Assembly (NCBI RefSeq): GCF_001083805.1
Contig: NZ_JXSK01000009.1
Location: 1-64,000 of the forward strand
DNA from: Photorhabdus luminescens subsp. luminescens
GTDB taxonomy: Bacteria; Pseudomonadota; Gammaproteobacteria; Enterobacterales; Enterobacteriaceae
Direction: 5' to 3'
Length of the DNA: 64,000 nt
A program made the position numbers and the translations under genes. The notes under the pieces were generated by a model. That model was not told where the DNA came from, ran no database searches, and saw nothing but the letters and a program-made list of their open reading frames with translations. Positions 45,043-57,720 of this stretch are shown here, piece after piece; the stretch's first letter is position 1; each line of letters starts with the position of its first letter.

Positions 45043-45417
45043 TTAATGACTATTTTCTGTAATTGCCTGGTTTTTACGAATTTTTACCTTTCTGTAAATC
45101 CAGAATACCAGTACGGTACCTATTACCGCAGGTAGAAAATTAGAGCCAATTTCAGGGTATTCAACCCTGATAATCGCACTATAACCAAATAATCCTAAGA
45201 GGAAACAAGCAACAACCAACTTAGGCATTCCATCTGGCATTGAGTAATTCAAATAGCGCTGATGGATACAATAAATCGATAAAATTAGCGTTATCAATGG
45301 GAAAACTGAAAAAGAAACAACTGAGCTAAAAACTGCTGAAAACGTTCCATTCGTTGCTAGTCCGACAATAAAAGCGAGTAACAATGTACTTTTGTCCTGG
45401 CGATATTGTTCCATCAT
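45043..45417 (-). CDS. yijD: DUF1422 inner-membrane protein YijD
   Basis: 124 aa. Four predicted membrane segments (around LLLAFIVGLATNGTF, VFPLITLILSIYC, VVACFLLGLFGYSAII and AVIGTVLVFWIY). It matches E. coli YijD (SVFPLI-L, YCIHQRYLN-MP, YPEIGSNFLPAV). Function unknown. The start at 45417 follows a strong GGAGGAG; a start at 45435 lacks one. It is downstream of fabR by 20 bp, and the pair is co-transcribed in E. coli. Confidence 0.93.
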   Translation of the reverse strand: MMEQYRQDKSTLLLAFIVGLATNGTFSAVFSSVVSFSVFPLITLILSIYCIHQRYLNYSMPDGMPKLVVACFLLGLFGYSAIIRVEYPEIGSNFLPAVIGTVLVFWIYRKVKIRKNQAITENSH

Positions 45418-45437
45418 TTCGTTCTCCTCCTTCATAG

Positions 45438-46082
45438 TTATTTAAGTTTAGGGTTCGGTGGATTCATTTCTTTGCGATACCAATAATATGCACCTTTAGC
45501 AATCATCCGTAGCTGCAAGACTAAACGTTCCTCTAAACGCTGTCTTTTCTCCAAATCAATATCCAGCGCTTCTGCACCTGCACTGAATACTATTGTTACC
45601 ATCGCCTCTGCCTGCACTTCAGTAAAATGCCTCGGCATACAGCTTTCCTGTTCTAAATAGTCTGCCAGTTCAGCAATAAAATGTTGTATTTCCCGTGCGA
45701 CAGCGGCACGAAATTCAGCAGAGGTCCCTGAACGTTCACGTAATAATAATCGGAATGCATTTGGATTATTACCGATAAATTCCATAAAAGTTGAAACAGA
45801 CGTGCGAATGACACTGCCGCCTTTAGCAATACGTTGCCGGGCTTGCCTCATTAACTGACGTAACATCAAACCACTTTCATCCACCATAGTCAGCCCAAGC
45901 TCATCAACATCGCGAAAATGACGATAAAATGAAGTTGGCGCAATACCTGCTTCGCGGGCGACTTCACGCAAGCTAAGGCTGGTAAAACTCCTTTCGGCAC
46001 TCAACTGGCTGAAAGCAGCTTCAATTAGTGAACGACGAGTTTTTTCTTTCTGTTTCGCTCTGATGCCGATAACGTTACTCAC
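45438..46082 (-). CDS. fabR: TetR-family repressor of unsaturated fatty acid synthesis FabR
   Basis: 214 aa, nearly identical to E. coli FabR over its core. An N-terminal helix-turn-helix ([24 protein letters not shown]) and an acyl-CoA/acyl-ACP-sensing domain. It represses fabB and fabA in response to the ratio of unsaturated to saturated acyl chains. Divergent from sthA. Confidence 0.97.
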   Translation of the reverse strand: MSNVIGIRAKQKEKTRRSLIEAAFSQLSAERSFTSLSLREVAREAGIAPTSFYRHFRDVDELGLTMVDESGLMLRQLMRQARQRIAKGGSVIRTSVSTFMEFIGNNPNAFRLLLRERSGTSAEFRAAVAREIQHFIAELADYLEQESCMPRHFTEVQAEAMVTIVFSAGAEALDIDLEKRQRLEERLVLQLRMIAKGAYYWYRKEMNPPNPKLK

Positions 46083-46472
46083 ACGAATCCTGACTCTTTA
46101 TCTGAACTACATGTTAGGAAATATACCAAATTTTAACGCGTTTGCCGTAATGATGTACTTATCATGTCATTTATAATGATCAATGTCATTTTCTCAGCGC
46201 ATTTTCTTATTAGATATTAGGATGATAAAGGTAACTACACGCAATCAGAAAATCATTAAGGGGAGCATTCCCCTTCGTTAATTCAATTCAGTCGTTAGAC
46301 AATTATTTATTTCCCAAAAGCTTCATGGTCTTGCGCCAGATTAACGTAACGGGTAAAACTATGTTCAATTTACCATAAACGATGATATAAAATCCTTATG
46401 ACGATTGGGTTATTAAGTCAACCAATGTTAATATAGCGTTGTAATTTTGTGTAAAAACAGGTCTTTCCTCAT
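46083..46472. other. fabR-sthA divergent intergenic region
   Basis: 390 bp holding the promoters of two divergent genes. I see no protein-coding frame of note. A perfect 7-bp hairpin AAGGGGA-GCAT-TCCCCTT lies at 46258-46275 without a clean T tract. No palindrome like the E. coli FabR site is evident. Confidence 0.55.
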
Positions 46473-47870
46473 ATGCAACATATTCATTTTGACGCCATTG
46501 TCATTGGTTCTGGTCCTGGTGGAGAAGGAGCAGCAATGGGATTGGTGAAGCAGGGTAAAAGCGTTGCTGTTATCGAACGCTATAATAATGTTGGTGGTGG
46601 TTGTACTCATTGGGGCACCATCCCGTCCAAAGCCCTCCGCCACGCCGTCAGCCGTATTATCGAATTTAACCAAAACCCTCTGTACAGTGATAATTCCCGC
46701 ATTCTTCGCTCTTCATTTGCTGAAATCTTACGCCGTGCTGAAATGGTGATTAATCAGCAAACGAGAATGCGGCAGGGATTTTACGAACGTAATGGGTGTC
46801 GTATGTTTGCCGGAGAAGCAACATTCATTGATGATCACCGGGTGAGTGTGCGCTATGCCGACGATAACTACGATATTTTAAGCGCAGATAAGATTATTAT
46901 CGCAACCGGTTCTCGCCCGTATTGTCCACCAGATGTTGATTTCACCCATTCCCGTATTTATAACAGCGATTCCATTCTGAAACTGGATCATGAACCACGG
47001 CACGTCATTATTTATGGCGCCGGAGTAATTGGTTGCGAATACGCTTCAATCTTCCGTGGATTAGGCGTAAAAGTTGATTTGATCAACACTCGTAACCATT
47101 TACTGGCTTTCCTTGATCAAGAGATGTCAGACGCACTTTCTTACCATTTCTGGAATAGCGGTATAGTTATCCGCCACAATGAAGAATATTCTAAAATTGA
47201 AGGTGTTGATGATGGTGTTATCGTTCATCTCAAATCCGGTAAAAAAGTCAAAGCTGATTGTCTACTTTATGCTAATGGCCGAACAGGTAATACTGATACT
47301 TTAGGGCTGAAAAACGTTGGTCTGGAAGCAGATAGCCGCGGTTTACTGAAAGTTAATAAGATCTATCAAACCAGCAATGAAAATATCTACGCTGTAGGAG
47401 ATGTTATCGGTTATCCAAGCCTGGCCTCCGCTGCTTATGATCAAGGCCGAATTGCCGCCCAAGCAATGGCGAAAGGAAACGCCGAAGTTCATCTGATTGA
47501 AGATATTCCAACAGGTATCTATACCATTCCTGAAATCAGCTCTGTAGGTAAAACCGAACAACAATTAACAGCAATGAAAGTGCCTTATGAAGTTGGACGC
47601 GCACAATTTAAACATCTTGCACGCGCACAAATTGCGGGGATGAACGTAGGAAGCCTGAAAATACTGTTCCATAGAGAAACAAAAGAGATTCTTGGTATTC
47701 ATTGTTTCGGGGAACGTGCGGCTGAAATCATTCATATCGGCCAAGCGATTATGGAACAGAAAGGTGAAAGTAATACTATCGAATATTTCGTCAATACTAC
47801 TTTCAACTATCCGACTATGGCTGAAGCCTATCGTGTCGCAGCTCTAAATGGCCTGAACCGGCTATTTTGA
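46473..47870 (+). CDS. sthA: Soluble pyridine nucleotide transhydrogenase
   Basis: 465 aa. An FAD flavoprotein that transfers hydride from NADPH to NAD+. The FAD motif is [12 protein letters not shown] near 11-22 and the NAD(P) motif is [13 protein letters not shown]. The redox-active disulfide of related dehydrogenases is replaced: [13 protein letters not shown] has one Cys only, as normal for SthA. Its 3' end overlaps oxyR by 9 bp on the opposite strand. Confidence 0.98.
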   Translation: MQHIHFDAIVIGSGPGGEGAAMGLVKQGKSVAVIERYNNVGGGCTHWGTIPSKALRHAVSRIIEFNQNPLYSDNSRILRSSFAEILRRAEMVINQQTRMRQGFYERNGCRMFAGEATFIDDHRVSVRYADDNYDILSADKIIIATGSRPYCPPDVDFTHSRIYNSDSILKLDHEPRHVIIYGAGVIGCEYASIFRGLGVKVDLINTRNHLLAFLDQEMSDALSYHFWNSGIVIRHNEEYSKIEGVDDGVIVHLKSGKKVKADCLLYANGRTGNTDTLGLKNVGLEADSRGLLKVNKIYQTSNENIYAVGDVIGYPSLASAAYDQGRIAAQAMAKGNAEVHLIEDIPTGIYTIPEISSVGKTEQQLTAMKVPYEVGRAQFKHLARAQIAGMNVGSLKILFHRETKEILGIHCFGERAAEIIHIGQAIMEQKGESNTIEYFVNTTFNYPTMAEAYRVAALNGLNRLF

Positions 47871-48767
47871 TTGTTCGTAATAAGTGCCCATTTTAGCTCT
47901 AATAGCCTCTGCCAGTTGCTCATAGCGACCACGCAGAGGTGAACCTGGACGATAAATCAAAATAACAGATCGCTTAGGTTCAGGATTGCTACACTCCAGA
48001 TAACAAACACCATCACGTTTTTTCTCCTGTGGCACTGCCAAATCAGGTAATAAGGTTATTCCACTACCGGCAGCAACCATATTACGCAGAGTTTCCAAAC
48101 TGGTTGCACGAAAATGGGTATCTTCCTTCGCGCCAGCCTGAAAACAGAACCCCATAGCCTGATCACGCAAGCAATGACCATCTTCTAGCATCAGCAATTT
48201 TTCACCTGCCAATTCATCCATAGCAATTTTTTCTCGCTCTGCCCAAGGATGGCCATCATAGATAGCTAGTTTCATAGGTTCTTCAAACAATGGCACTTCA
48301 ATGAAGGCTCTTGTCTCTTTAACCATTGCCAGAATCGCACAATCCAATTTGCCACTATCCAACTGGGCTAACAGACTTTGAGTCTGGGCTTCATACAGAT
48401 ACATTTCCAACTTAGGAAATAAACCATGAAGCCCAGGAATAATATGAGGCAACAGATATGGGCCAATTGTGGGGATCAGACCAATATGCAAAGGACCAGA
48501 CATATTTTCCCCTTGAAGTGACGCCATTTCCTGCAAAATCCTCACCTCACGGAGAACCGTTCTGGCCTGTTCTACTAATAACATCCCTTGTTGAGTGAAC
48601 AAAACTTTACGGCTGGTACGTTCCAATAACATAACACCCAGATCATCCTCAAGCTTACGAATTTGCCCGCTTAATGTAGGCTGGCTGACGTGGCAAGAAT
48701 CAGCAGCATGGCGAAAATGCCGATGCTCAGCAAGCGCCACAAGATATTCCAGATCGCGGATATTCAT
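47862..48767 (-). CDS. oxyR: Hydrogen peroxide-inducible LysR-family activator OxyR
   Basis: 301 aa from the ATG at 48767 ([20 protein letters not shown]). A LysR-type winged helix ([21 protein letters not shown]) and a regulatory domain with the peroxide-sensing Cys199 and Cys208 in [13 protein letters not shown], at the same positions as in E. coli. It activates peroxide defence genes. The 154-bp gap to argH leaves little room for an OxyS RNA. Confidence 0.98.
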   Translation of the reverse strand: MNIRDLEYLVALAEHRHFRHAADSCHVSQPTLSGQIRKLEDDLGVMLLERTSRKVLFTQQGMLLVEQARTVLREVRILQEMASLQGENMSGPLHIGLIPTIGPYLLPHIIPGLHGLFPKLEMYLYEAQTQSLLAQLDSGKLDCAILAMVKETRAFIEVPLFEEPMKLAIYDGHPWAEREKIAMDELAGEKLLMLEDGHCLRDQAMGFCFQAGAKEDTHFRATSLETLRNMVAAGSGITLLPDLAVPQEKKRDGVCYLECSNPEPKRSVILIYRPGSPLRGRYEQLAEAIRAKMGTYYEQSK

Positions 48768-48889
48768 TCCCACCTCAACATATTTAATATAAATGATAGA
48801 AACTACCAATAGATAATTATATCAATGTGAGGAAAAGACTATCAGATAATCATTAAAAACTGATATATAAAGATCTCATTTATTTTACA

Positions 48890-48907
48890 GGGGATAGATT
48901 AATCCCC
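48890..48907 (-). terminator. Candidate terminator after argH
   Basis: GGGGAT / ATCCCC stem with a 6-nt loop, 14 bp after the argH stop on the minus strand. There is no adjacent T run, so it is weak. Confidence 0.45.
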
Positions 48908-48921
48908 CCTGCTGATAATGA

Positions 48922-50301
48922 CTAACTTAATTTTAGCCTCTGCTTAGCCTCTACAATCGCTTTCATGACCTGTTTTTGCGATACGCCACCCTTTGCAAGG
49001 CGTTTATCCAGACAAGATTGCAGAGACAAAATATCATATACATCTTCAGTAATTACACTGCTGAACTTCTGCAACTCTGCCAATGACAACGCTTCCAGTG
49101 CCTTACCCTGAGAAAGCGCCATAATCACAATTTCCCCAACAATATGATGAGCTTCACGGAATGGAACACCTTTTGCAACCAAATAATCAGCTAATTCGGT
49201 CGCGTTAGCATAACCCTGTTTAGCTGCTTCTGCACAACGTGAACGCCTAACCTGAATGCCATCTAATACCAACGCCGCCATATGCAAACAATCTAGCCAG
49301 GTGTCCAACGCATCAAACAACCCTTCTTTATCCTCCTGCATATCTTTATTATAGGCCAACGGCAGACCTTTTAAGGTCATCATCATACCGGTCAATGCCC
49401 CCTGCACCCGGCCACATTTCCCACGGATTAACTCCAGTGCATCCGGGTTTTTCTTTTGTGGCATCAGAGAAGAACCGGAAGTGACTCGATCTGACAGTTC
49501 AATAAATCCTGCCTCACCACTATTAAAGAAAATTAGGTCTTCCGCAAAACGGGAAAGATGGATCATACTGATACTGGCATTAGATAGCAGTTCCAATACA
49601 TGGTCACGATCTGAAACACTATCCAAGCTGTTACGCGTCGCTGAAGCAAAACCTAGCCATGATGCCAGTTGTTCACGGTCAATATCATAAGCGGTTCCAG
49701 CCAATGCGCCACACCCTAGCGGGCTAGTATCCAGCCGTTTTAAAGTATCCTGTAACCGACTTTCATCACGGACCAGCATTTCTACATATGCCAAGCACCA
49801 GTGAGCAAATGTAATAGGCTGTGCTCTTTGCAGATGGGTATAACCCGGCATCACTGCGTCCTGATTATTCTCCGCAGTAACCACCAATGCCTGCTGTAAC
49901 CCCACAACGGCCTGATAGAGATGTGAAATGTATTCTTTACACCAAAGTTTGAGATCTGTTGCTACCTGATCATTACGGCTACGGCCAGTATGGAGCTTCT
50001 TACCCAGATCGCCAACTTTACTGATTAGCTGCCCTTCTACCCAACTATGGATATCTTCTGCATCACTTTGCAAGATGGCTTGTGGATTAAACTGAACCTC
50101 ATTCAGCAATTCATTTAATGCCAACTCCAGTTTTTGTTGTTCCTCAACGGTTAGCACACCAACCGTTACCAGCGCTTTCGACCATGCAACTGAACCGGTA
50201 ATGTCCTGTTCCGCCAACCGGTAATCAAAGCGAAGTGAATCATTAAATTGTTTGAACCGTTGATCTGCTTTCTGACTGAAACGCCCGCCCCAGAGTGCCA
50301 T
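48922..50301 (-). CDS. argH: Argininosuccinate lyase
   Basis: 459 aa. It cleaves argininosuccinate to arginine and fumarate, the last step of arginine synthesis. It shows the MALWGGRFS start, [15 protein letters not shown]-type YTHLQRAQP, and the fumarase-superfamily signature [13 protein letters not shown] with the catalytic Ser. 23 further codons are open upstream but not family-like. Last gene of the argC-B-G-H operon. Confidence 0.97.
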   Translation of the reverse strand: MALWGGRFSQKADQRFKQFNDSLRFDYRLAEQDITGSVAWSKALVTVGVLTVEEQQKLELALNELLNEVQFNPQAILQSDAEDIHSWVEGQLISKVGDLGKKLHTGRSRNDQVATDLKLWCKEYISHLYQAVVGLQQALVVTAENNQDAVMPGYTHLQRAQPITFAHWCLAYVEMLVRDESRLQDTLKRLDTSPLGCGALAGTAYDIDREQLASWLGFASATRNSLDSVSDRDHVLELLSNASISMIHLSRFAEDLIFFNSGEAGFIELSDRVTSGSSLMPQKKNPDALELIRGKCGRVQGALTGMMMTLKGLPLAYNKDMQEDKEGLFDALDTWLDCLHMAALVLDGIQVRRSRCAEAAKQGYANATELADYLVAKGVPFREAHHIVGEIVIMALSQGKALEALSLAELQKFSSVITEDVYDILSLQSCLDKRLAKGGVSQKQVMKAIVEAKQRLKLS

Positions 50302-50454
50302 ATTTTCGTTCCTGATTATCTGATGTCTGAGTGATTGATTACCTTTCATAAACAGCAATTTCATTCGCAATATGGAGATAATAGACTAGAGAAATCAAAT
50401 ATTAAGCATAAGCTCATAACCTAGCCATTATCTCCATAACTATGAACGATGAAA

Positions 50455-51669
50455 TTACTCTTTACTATTTAAGGCTCGAATACGTGAAGAGAGCGAATAC
50501 AGACGGATAAATCCTGCTGCATGGCTGTGATCGTAAACCTCATCTTCACCAAACGTTGCAAACGCTTCAGAATAAAGGCTATTTGTTGATCTCTTCTGGA
50601 TCGCTGTCACTTGGCCTTTATAGAGTTTCAGCACAACTTCACCGCAGACATCCGCAGCCAGCATCTCAGCGGCTGCCTGAATAGATTGACGTAGCGGGGC
50701 AAACCAACGTCCGTCATAAACGACATAGGACATTTCCAGCCCAAGCTGCTGACGCCACTTAAAGCTATCGCGGTCCAATACCAGTTGTTCAATACCACGC
50801 AACGCAGCCATCATGATGGTTCCCCCCGGCGTTTCATAACAACCGCGAGATTTTATGCCCACCAGCCGATTTTCCACGATATCGATCCGACCGATACCAT
50901 GTTTTGCTCCCAGAACATTCAGCGCTTCAAGGCATTGATATGGCGACATTATCTTGCCGTTGACTCCAACAACCTCGCCTTTCTCAATCGTGACACTGAC
51001 CAACTCCGCTTCATCTGGCGCCTCTTCTGGATCAACTGTCCACACCCAACAATCTTTATTGGATGCATTCCAGGTACTCTCCAGTACTCCACCTTCGGTC
51101 GAGATATGCCATGCATTCTCATCACGGCTGTAAATTTTCTCCAATGTTGCCGTTGTTGGGATATCTCTCACTTTCAGATAATCCAACAACGCTTCACGAG
51201 AACGCAAATCCCACTCTCTCCACGGCGCGATTACTTTTAGCTGAGGGGCTAATGCCGTATAAGTGCTTTCAAACCGAACCTGATCGTTACCCTTACCTGT
51301 TGCGCCATGAGCAAGTGCATCTGCCCCCACTTTCAGTGCCAACTCAACCTGTGCTTTAGCAATAATAGGTCGTGCCATTGAAGTGCCTAATAAATAGCTA
51401 CCTTCATACAAAGCACCTGTTTTTAGTACTGGATAAACATAATCTTTGATGAATTCCTCACGCAGATCCACAACGTGACATTCTGATGCGCCAGAGCGCA
51501 AAGCTTTCTGCTCCACGCCCTCCAGATCTTCACGGCTTTGCCCTACATCGGCAACAAATGCCACAACTTCACAGTTGCCATAATGCTCTTTCAGCCAAGG
51601 AATAATGGCAGAAGTATCCAAACCACCAGAATAGGCAAGAACGATCTTTTTAATATCTTTAGTATGCAT
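50455..51669 (-). CDS. argG: Argininosuccinate synthase (short form)
   Basis: 404 aa. It joins citrulline and aspartate with ATP. PP-loop motif [13 protein letters not shown] near the start, then [21 protein letters not shown] and [12 protein letters not shown]. It belongs to the roughly 400-residue subfamily, not the longer 447-residue E. coli type, and sits inside the arginine cluster between argB and argH, as in Vibrio, instead of at a separate locus. Confidence 0.96.
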   Translation of the reverse strand: MHTKDIKKIVLAYSGGLDTSAIIPWLKEHYGNCEVVAFVADVGQSREDLEGVEQKALRSGASECHVVDLREEFIKDYVYPVLKTGALYEGSYLLGTSMARPIIAKAQVELALKVGADALAHGATGKGNDQVRFESTYTALAPQLKVIAPWREWDLRSREALLDYLKVRDIPTTATLEKIYSRDENAWHISTEGGVLESTWNASNKDCWVWTVDPEEAPDEAELVSVTIEKGEVVGVNGKIMSPYQCLEALNVLGAKHGIGRIDIVENRLVGIKSRGCYETPGGTIMMAALRGIEQLVLDRDSFKWRQQLGLEMSYVVYDGRWFAPLRQSIQAAAEMLAADVCGEVVLKLYKGQVTAIQKRSTNSLYSEAFATFGEDEVYDHSHAAGFIRLYSLSSRIRALNSKE

Positions 51670-51737
51670 GAAGTTACCCTTTGAAATTTCGTTGTTATTT
51701 ATCAGCAAAGCTTTGCCGAAAATTAATCAAACTTAAT

Positions 51738-52511
51738 TTAAGCCAGAATACGAGTACCGACGGGAACACCGTTAAACAGGTCGGTTAGTTGATCTGCATG
51801 ACGCCAACTAGCGATATCTACCGGACGACCTAATGTCCTGGCTGCATCTAAAGCAGCATCCACCTTCACAATCATGCCGTCAGTAATGATGCCATGTGCA
51901 ATAAGTTGCTCTGCTTTCTCAGCATTTATGTCAGGGATTTTCTGCCCTTTACCATCCAAAATACCGCTAACATCAGAGAGCAATACTAAATCAGCGCCTA
52001 GTGTCTGAGCTACCGCTGTTGCTGCCTGATCAGCATTCACATTCATCAACTCTCCTTTATCTGTTACCCCAATCGAGCTGATAATGGGTATGTAACCTGC
52101 ATCCAGTAGCGTTTTCAGCAACTTAGCATCGCCCGGTATCGCTTTTCCCACATGTCCCAACTCTTCATTCAGTTGGGAAACCCTGACCACATTACCATCT
52201 CCTAAATATAATCCAACTGATGCAAGTTGATATTTAGTCGCCCACGACAACAAGGTTTTATTGGCTATACCAGCCAATGCGCCGGTGATAATCCCAATCT
52301 GATCTGCGGGTGTTACCCGCAACCCTTGCTCCTTTACTATTGGCAGTTGCAACTTCTGCATCAGTTCATCCACCAAATAACCACCACCATGAACAATAAC
52401 CAACTGGCGTTCGTATGTTTGCCGATATTCCTGCAATGTAGTAAACACGCGTTCCAATGCTTCTTCATTGTCCAGTAACACGCCACCTAACTTTATGACT
52501 AAAGGTTCCAT
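51738..52511 (-). CDS. argB: Acetylglutamate kinase
   Basis: 257 aa, amino-acid kinase fold. It phosphorylates N-acetylglutamate in the second step of arginine synthesis. It shows [57 protein letters not shown] and the [14 protein letters not shown] motif. The length fits the E. coli arginine-insensitive dimeric type. It follows argC by 25 bp. Confidence 0.98.
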   Translation of the reverse strand: MEPLVIKLGGVLLDNEEALERVFTTLQEYRQTYERQLVIVHGGGYLVDELMQKLQLPIVKEQGLRVTPADQIGIITGALAGIANKTLLSWATKYQLASVGLYLGDGNVVRVSQLNEELGHVGKAIPGDAKLLKTLLDAGYIPIISSIGVTDKGELMNVNADQAATAVAQTLGADLVLLSDVSGILDGKGQKIPDINAEKAEQLIAHGIITDGMIVKVDAALDAARTLGRPVDIASWRHADQLTDLFNGVPVGTRILA

Positions 52512-52536
52512 CTGCTCTACTCCTTCACGTCAATAA

Positions 52537-53541
52537 TTAAAGTAATGCCTGAGTTTCTTCAAACCCAAAACGTATATTCATACACTGAACCGCCTGAGCT
52601 GCCGCACCTTTCAGAAGATTATCTTCAGTACCTACAACAATCAGGTAGTCACCCTGTACAACAAAACCAATATCACAGAACGGTAACCCAATAACGGATT
52701 TCAATGCCGGCACTCCTTTGCTGTAGAGCCTCACCAATGGCTTATCTTTGTACGCTTGCTGATAAACTTCATTTATCTGTTCTGCGGTAACACCCGGCTT
52801 CAATTTACAGGTAATTGTGGCAAGAATACCCCGTGCGAAATTGCCAAGATGCGGAGTAAAAATCACTCTGGTTCCCAGATGTTCTTCAATCTCCGGTTGA
52901 TGGCGATGGGTAAATATTCCATAAGGTTGCAAACTGATTTCGCAGAAACTGCTGGTCATACTGGCTTTCCGACCTGCGCCACTCACGCCGCTGGTAGCAT
53001 TAATCACTGGCCAATGGCTGGTATCTAGCAAACTATTTTCCAACAATGGCTTCAGAGAGAGTTGAGAAACTGTTGGGTAACACCCCGGTACAGCAACCAA
53101 TTGAGCCTGTTTGATCTTTTCAGCCTGCCATTCGGCAAGTCCATATACGGCTTGTGCTAACCATTGAGTATGCTTATGTTTGAATCCGTAGTATTGTTGA
53201 TAAATCTGAGCGTTTTGTACGCGATAGGCACCGGAGAGATCGAATACAGTGCAACCTGCTGCTAGAAATAGCGGCACAATGTCATGACTAACTTCATGGG
53301 CTGTGGCAAGGAAAACCACATCAATCCCTTTAGCAGCATTAGTAATATCAGTCATTGGTTGCAGCGGTAGATCAACAATGCCTTTATACTGTGGATGTAA
53401 GTCTGAGAAGCATTTATCTGCATCAACGCTCTGAGCAGAAACCATGAGTCTAATCAGATTCGTATACGGGTGACGATGCAGATATGCTGCCAGTTCTGCT
53501 CCGGTGTAACCACTTGCACCAACAACCAGCGTATTCAACAT
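52537..53541 (-). CDS. argC: N-acetyl-gamma-glutamyl-phosphate reductase
   Basis: 334 aa from the ATG at 53541 ([20 protein letters not shown]). An NADPH-dependent reductase; the catalytic Cys lies in VAVPGCYPT and the substrate/His motif near [13 protein letters not shown]. 33 more codons are open upstream, but they run over the ARG boxes. First gene of the argCBGH operon, divergent from argE. Confidence 0.97.
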   Translation of the reverse strand: MLNTLVVGASGYTGAELAAYLHRHPYTNLIRLMVSAQSVDADKCFSDLHPQYKGIVDLPLQPMTDITNAAKGIDVVFLATAHEVSHDIVPLFLAAGCTVFDLSGAYRVQNAQIYQQYYGFKHKHTQWLAQAVYGLAEWQAEKIKQAQLVAVPGCYPTVSQLSLKPLLENSLLDTSHWPVINATSGVSGAGRKASMTSSFCEISLQPYGIFTHRHQPEIEEHLGTRVIFTPHLGNFARGILATITCKLKPGVTAEQINEVYQQAYKDKPLVRLYSKGVPALKSVIGLPFCDIGFVVQGDYLIVVGTEDNLLKGAAAQAVQCMNIRFGFEETQALL

Positions 53542-53578
53542 AGGATATCTTACCTTGTGCTCAGTATTTAAACAGGAT

Positions 53579-53617
53579 AATGTATTTTTATTCAAAAAAA
53601 ATGCATGAATATTGATA
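53579..53617. promoter_or_regulatory. Pair of ARG boxes (ArgR operator) between argC and argE
   Basis: Box 1 at 53579-53596, AATGTATTTTTATTCAAA, fits the TnTGAATwwwwATTCAnw consensus with one core mismatch. Box 2 at 53600-53617, AATGCATGAATATTGATA, has symmetric mismatches. The boxes are 3 bp apart, the usual spacing for hexameric ArgR, and lie in the shared argC/argE control region as in E. coli. Confidence 0.82.
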
Positions 53618-53642
53618 CTATCATGAATAAAGGCTGTCAACA

Positions 53643-54800
53643 GTGAATATTAAATTACCTCCATTTATTGAGCTATTTCAGCAATTAATCGCTACTCCAT
53701 CTATCAGCGCCACCGATGTCAGTATTGACCAGAGTAATGAATCTCTCATCAACCTACTGGCAAGTTGGTTAAAGGAAATTGGCTTCGAGATTGAGATACA
53801 ACCCGTCCCCGAAGCCCACAGAAAATACAATCTACTGGCGACACTGGGGAGTGGCCCAGGTGGGCTACTCTTATGTGGACACACTGATACTGTCCCCTTT
53901 GACGATGGGCTCTGGACTAAAGATCCCTTCACCCTGACAGAGCGAGATAACAAACTGTACGGTTTAGGTACAGCAGATATGAAAGGCTTTTTCGCCTTTA
54001 TTATTGATGCATTACGGGACATTGATGTCAGTAAAATAACCCATCCGCTGTACATTCTGGCAACCGCAGATGAAGAAACGACAATGGCAGGAGCCCGTTA
54101 TTTTGCCGCAAGTACCGCTATTCGACCGGATTTCGCGATTATCGGCGAACCGACTTCATTGCATCCTATCTGTGCGCATAAAGGACATTTATCGAACGCT
54201 ATCCGTATTGTTGGTCAATCCGGGCATTCCAGTGATCCAGATCGTGGTATAAACGCCATTGATTTGATGCACGAATCTATTGGTCACTTGATTGAACTAC
54301 GCAATACGCTAAAAGAGCGTTATAACAACCCGGCATTTGCCATTCCATATCCAACTATGAATTTCGGCTATATTCACGGAGGTGACGCAGTAAACCGTAT
54401 TTGTGCCCATTGTGAATTACATATGGATATTCGCCCATTACCGGGCCTAACGTTGCAGGATCTGAACGGACTGTTAAATGAAGCACTGGAACCCGTGAAG
54501 CAACGTTGGCCTGGCCGTCTGACTATCAACGAATTACATCCCCCTATTCCCGGTTATGCATGCCCAACCGATCACAAGATGATTGATGTGATAGAGAAAC
54601 TGCTAGGTCGCAAGGCTGAAACGGTCAACTACTGTACCGAAGCACCATTCATTCAGGAATTATGTCCGACATTAGTCCTTGGCCCAGGATCTATTGAACA
54701 GGCACATCAACCAGATGAATTCATTGATATGTCGTTTATTGAACCCACCAGAAAGATAATTTCCCAGTTAATAGATCATTTTTGTCTAAGCAATAGTTAA
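53643..54800 (+). CDS. argE: Acetylornithine deacetylase
   Basis: 385 aa, M20 metallopeptidase family. It releases ornithine from N-acetylornithine. Metal and catalytic residues are visible: [10 protein letters not shown] (His80, Asp82), GTADMKGF (Asp112), ADEETTMAG (catalytic Glu144, metal Glu145). The start codon is GTG at 53643. Divergent from argC across the ARG boxes. Confidence 0.97.
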   Translation: MNIKLPPFIELFQQLIATPSISATDVSIDQSNESLINLLASWLKEIGFEIEIQPVPEAHRKYNLLATLGSGPGGLLLCGHTDTVPFDDGLWTKDPFTLTERDNKLYGLGTADMKGFFAFIIDALRDIDVSKITHPLYILATADEETTMAGARYFAASTAIRPDFAIIGEPTSLHPICAHKGHLSNAIRIVGQSGHSSDPDRGINAIDLMHESIGHLIELRNTLKERYNNPAFAIPYPTMNFGYIHGGDAVNRICAHCELHMDIRPLPGLTLQDLNGLLNEALEPVKQRWPGRLTINELHPPIPGYACPTDHKMIDVIEKLLGRKAETVNYCTEAPFIQELCPTLVLGPGSIEQAHQPDEFIDMSFIEPTRKIISQLIDHFCLSNS

Positions 54801-54811
54801 TTGTTTTATTC

Positions 54812-54833
54812 GTCCCCCAAAAGTCAGGGGGAC
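54812..54833 (+). terminator. Candidate hairpin after argE
   Basis: GTCCCCC / GGGGGAC stem with an 8-nt loop, 12 bp after the argE stop. No T run follows, so termination may be Rho-assisted. Confidence 0.45.
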
Positions 54834-55083
54834 TCAAGCATCACAACAAGTAACAAAAGCCCCCTTCCCAAATCTTCTGGCGCATAAGTAATACTTATAG
54901 AACATGACCTGCCATTAAATTTTAGAAATTTCGCCCAAACTGATGGTTTTCTGATATGAATATGAGGGTTTAGGGTAAATACGACGTTGTGGCGCCACAA
55001 AAAAATAACTTTTCGCCACCTAAATGAAATTTTTCTACCGGAACAGAATCAACATTCCGCCAGCAATAAAGGCCAAGAGTCAC

Positions 55084-57720
55084 ATGAATCAACAATATTC
55101 CGCAATGCGCAGTAATGTCAGCATGCTAGGTAAGCTGCTCGGAGACACAATCAAAGAAGCTTTAGGGGAGGATATTCTCGATAAAGTTGAGACTATACGC
55201 AAATTATCCAAATCATCGCGTGCGGGCAATGAAGCACACCGCCAGCAACTATTATCTACCTTGCAAAACCTATCCAATGATGAACTGTTGCCAGTTGCCC
55301 GCGCTTTTAACCAATTTCTCAACCTGACAAACGTCGCAGAACAGTATCACAGTATCTCCCCACATGGTGAAGCTGCCAGTAACCCCGTTGCGTTAGCGAA
55401 ATTATTCACCCGCTTAAAAGAAAAAAATTTCAGTAACGACGATCTGAAAAAAGCGGTAAATGAATTGTCTATTGAGCTGGTTCTCACTGCTCACCCAACT
55501 GAGATCGCACGTCGTACATTGATCCATAAACTGGTGGCCGTTAACACCTGCCTATCACAACTTGATCACGATGATCTCGCAGATTATGAGCGTAACAACA
55601 TTATGCGCCGTCTGCGTCAATTAGTTGCCCAATCATGGCATACCGATGAAATCCGCAAAATCCGTCCTACCCCAATTGATGAAGCTAAATGGGGGTTTGC
55701 TATGGTGGAAAACAGCTTGTGGGAAGGTGTACCGGCATTCCTGCGCGAATTTAATGAGCAACTGGAAGAGTCAATCGACTACAGTCTGCCGGTCGAAGAG
55801 GTGCCTGTTCGCTTTACCTCTTGGATGGGCGGCGACCGGGACGGCAACCCGAATGTCACATCTGAAGTTACTCGCCATGTGTTACTCCTTAGCCGCTGGA
55901 AAGCAGCGGATCTATTTCTGAAAGATATTCAGGTTCTGGTTTCTGAGCTATCCATGTCTGAATGTACACCAGAAGTTCGTAAACTGGCGGGTGGTGATGG
56001 AATTCTAGAACCTTACCGAGAAATTGCTAAAAAACTGCGGACACAACTCAACAATACGCTGACCTATTTGGAGAAACAACTGAAAGGTGAACAAGTTCTG
56101 CCGCCAACCGATTTGCTGGTGGACAATGAACAACTTTGGCAACCACTTTACGCCTGTTATCAGTCACTAAAAACCTGCGGGATGGAAATCATCGCCAATG
56201 GTCAATTATTGGATATCTTACGCCGTATCCGTTGCTTCGGCCTATCACTGGTACGCATTGATGTACGTCAAGAAAGCACTCGCCATACAACCGCGATTTC
56301 TGAACTGACGCAATACCTAGAATTAGGCAACTACACTAGTTGGTCAGAAGAAGAGAAACAAGCTTTCCTGCTACATGAACTGCATTCTAAACGTCCATTG
56401 ATCCCACATAACTGGCAACCAAGCGCTGAAACGCAAGAAGTTTTCGCAACCTGTAAAGTCATTGCAGAGTCACCGCAAGACGCTATCGCCGCTTATGTTA
56501 TTTCAATGGCTAAAGTACCTTCTGATGTATTAGCAGTTCACTTGCTACTGAAAGAAGCGGGTTGTCCGTTCACCTTACCCGTTGCCCCACTGTTCGAAAC
56601 TCTTGACGATCTAAATAATGCCGAAAATGTCATTCAACAATTGATGAATATTAAATGGTATCGTGCGCTGATTCAGGACAAACAGATGGTGATGATTGGT
56701 TATTCTGACTCAGCGAAAGATGCCGGAGTGATGGCTGCTGCCTGGGCGCAATACCGAGCACAGGACGCCTTAATCAAAGTCTGTGAAAACGAGGGCGTTA
56801 CGCTAACCTTGTTCCACGGTCGCGGCGGCACCATTGGCCGTGGCGGTGCGCCGGCACATGCTGCGCTGCTTTCCCAACCACCAGGAAGCCTGAAAGGTGG
56901 CCTACGTGTGACTGAACAGGGTGAAATGATCCGCTTTAAATTCGGTCTGCCACAGGTCACTATCAGTAGCTTAGCCTTGTATACCAGTGCGATTCTGGAA
57001 GCAAACCTACTACCGCCACCGGAGCCTAAACCGGAGTGGCATCAGGTCATGGATACCCTGTCTGATGTTTCTTGCAAGATGTATCGTGATTATGTGCGTG
57101 AACAGCCCGATTTTGTGCCCTATTTCCGTGCTGCAACACCAGAACAGGAACTCGCTAAACTGCCTTTGGGTTCTCGCCCAGCCAAACGTCATCCTGCGGG
57201 TGGTGTAGAAAGTTTACGCGCTATCCCGTGGATTTTCGCCTGGACACAAAATCGCCTCATGTTGCCAGCTTGGTTAGGAGCAGGTGCTGCGCTACAAAAA
57301 GTTGTGAATGAGGGAAAACAGGATGTACTAGCAGAAATGTGCCGGGATTGGCCTTTCTTTACCACTCGCATTGGGATGTTGGAAATGGTCTTCGCCAAAG
57401 CTGATTTGTGGTTGGCAGAATATTACGATCATCGTTTGGTAGATGAGAGCTTATGGCCGTTAGGTCAGAAACTGCGCGAGCAACTCTCTGCGGATATTAA
57501 GACGGTATTAGCCATTTCCAAAGATGAACACCTGATGGCAGATTTACCGTGGATTGCAGAATCAATCGCCTTGCGTAATGTTTACACTGATCCATTAAAC
57601 GTTCTACAGGCAGAACTATTACTGCGTTCCCGTCAACAACAGCATCCCGATCCCCAAGTTGAACAAGCGTTGATGGTAACCATTGCCGGTATAGCCGCAG
57701 GAATGCGAAATACAGGTTAG
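55084..57720 (+). CDS. ppc: Phosphoenolpyruvate carboxylase
   Basis: 878 aa from the ATG at 55084 ([20 protein letters not shown]); the frame is open 20 codons further. It makes oxaloacetate from PEP and bicarbonate to refill the TCA cycle. It shows [14 protein letters not shown] with the catalytic His, [30 protein letters not shown] and the conserved C terminus GMRNTG. Allosteric aspartate residues look intact. It lies next to argE as in E. coli and is the last core gene before the accessory region. Confidence 0.98.
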   Translation: MNQQYSAMRSNVSMLGKLLGDTIKEALGEDILDKVETIRKLSKSSRAGNEAHRQQLLSTLQNLSNDELLPVARAFNQFLNLTNVAEQYHSISPHGEAASNPVALAKLFTRLKEKNFSNDDLKKAVNELSIELVLTAHPTEIARRTLIHKLVAVNTCLSQLDHDDLADYERNNIMRRLRQLVAQSWHTDEIRKIRPTPIDEAKWGFAMVENSLWEGVPAFLREFNEQLEESIDYSLPVEEVPVRFTSWMGGDRDGNPNVTSEVTRHVLLLSRWKAADLFLKDIQVLVSELSMSECTPEVRKLAGGDGILEPYREIAKKLRTQLNNTLTYLEKQLKGEQVLPPTDLLVDNEQLWQPLYACYQSLKTCGMEIIANGQLLDILRRIRCFGLSLVRIDVRQESTRHTTAISELTQYLELGNYTSWSEEEKQAFLLHELHSKRPLIPHNWQPSAETQEVFATCKVIAESPQDAIAAYVISMAKVPSDVLAVHLLLKEAGCPFTLPVAPLFETLDDLNNAENVIQQLMNIKWYRALIQDKQMVMIGYSDSAKDAGVMAAAWAQYRAQDALIKVCENEGVTLTLFHGRGGTIGRGGAPAHAALLSQPPGSLKGGLRVTEQGEMIRFKFGLPQVTISSLALYTSAILEANLLPPPEPKPEWHQVMDTLSDVSCKMYRDYVREQPDFVPYFRAATPEQELAKLPLGSRPAKRHPAGGVESLRAIPWIFAWTQNRLMLPAWLGAGAALQKVVNEGKQDVLAEMCRDWPFFTTRIGMLEMVFAKADLWLAEYYDHRLVDESLWPLGQKLREQLSADIKTVLAISKDEHLMADLPWIAESIALRNVYTDPLNVLQAELLLRSRQQQHPDPQVEQALMVTIAGIAAGMRNTG

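Noticed and set aside
53678..54055. 125-codon frame antisense to argE
   Set aside because: It is a shadow frame of argE with no family resemblance.
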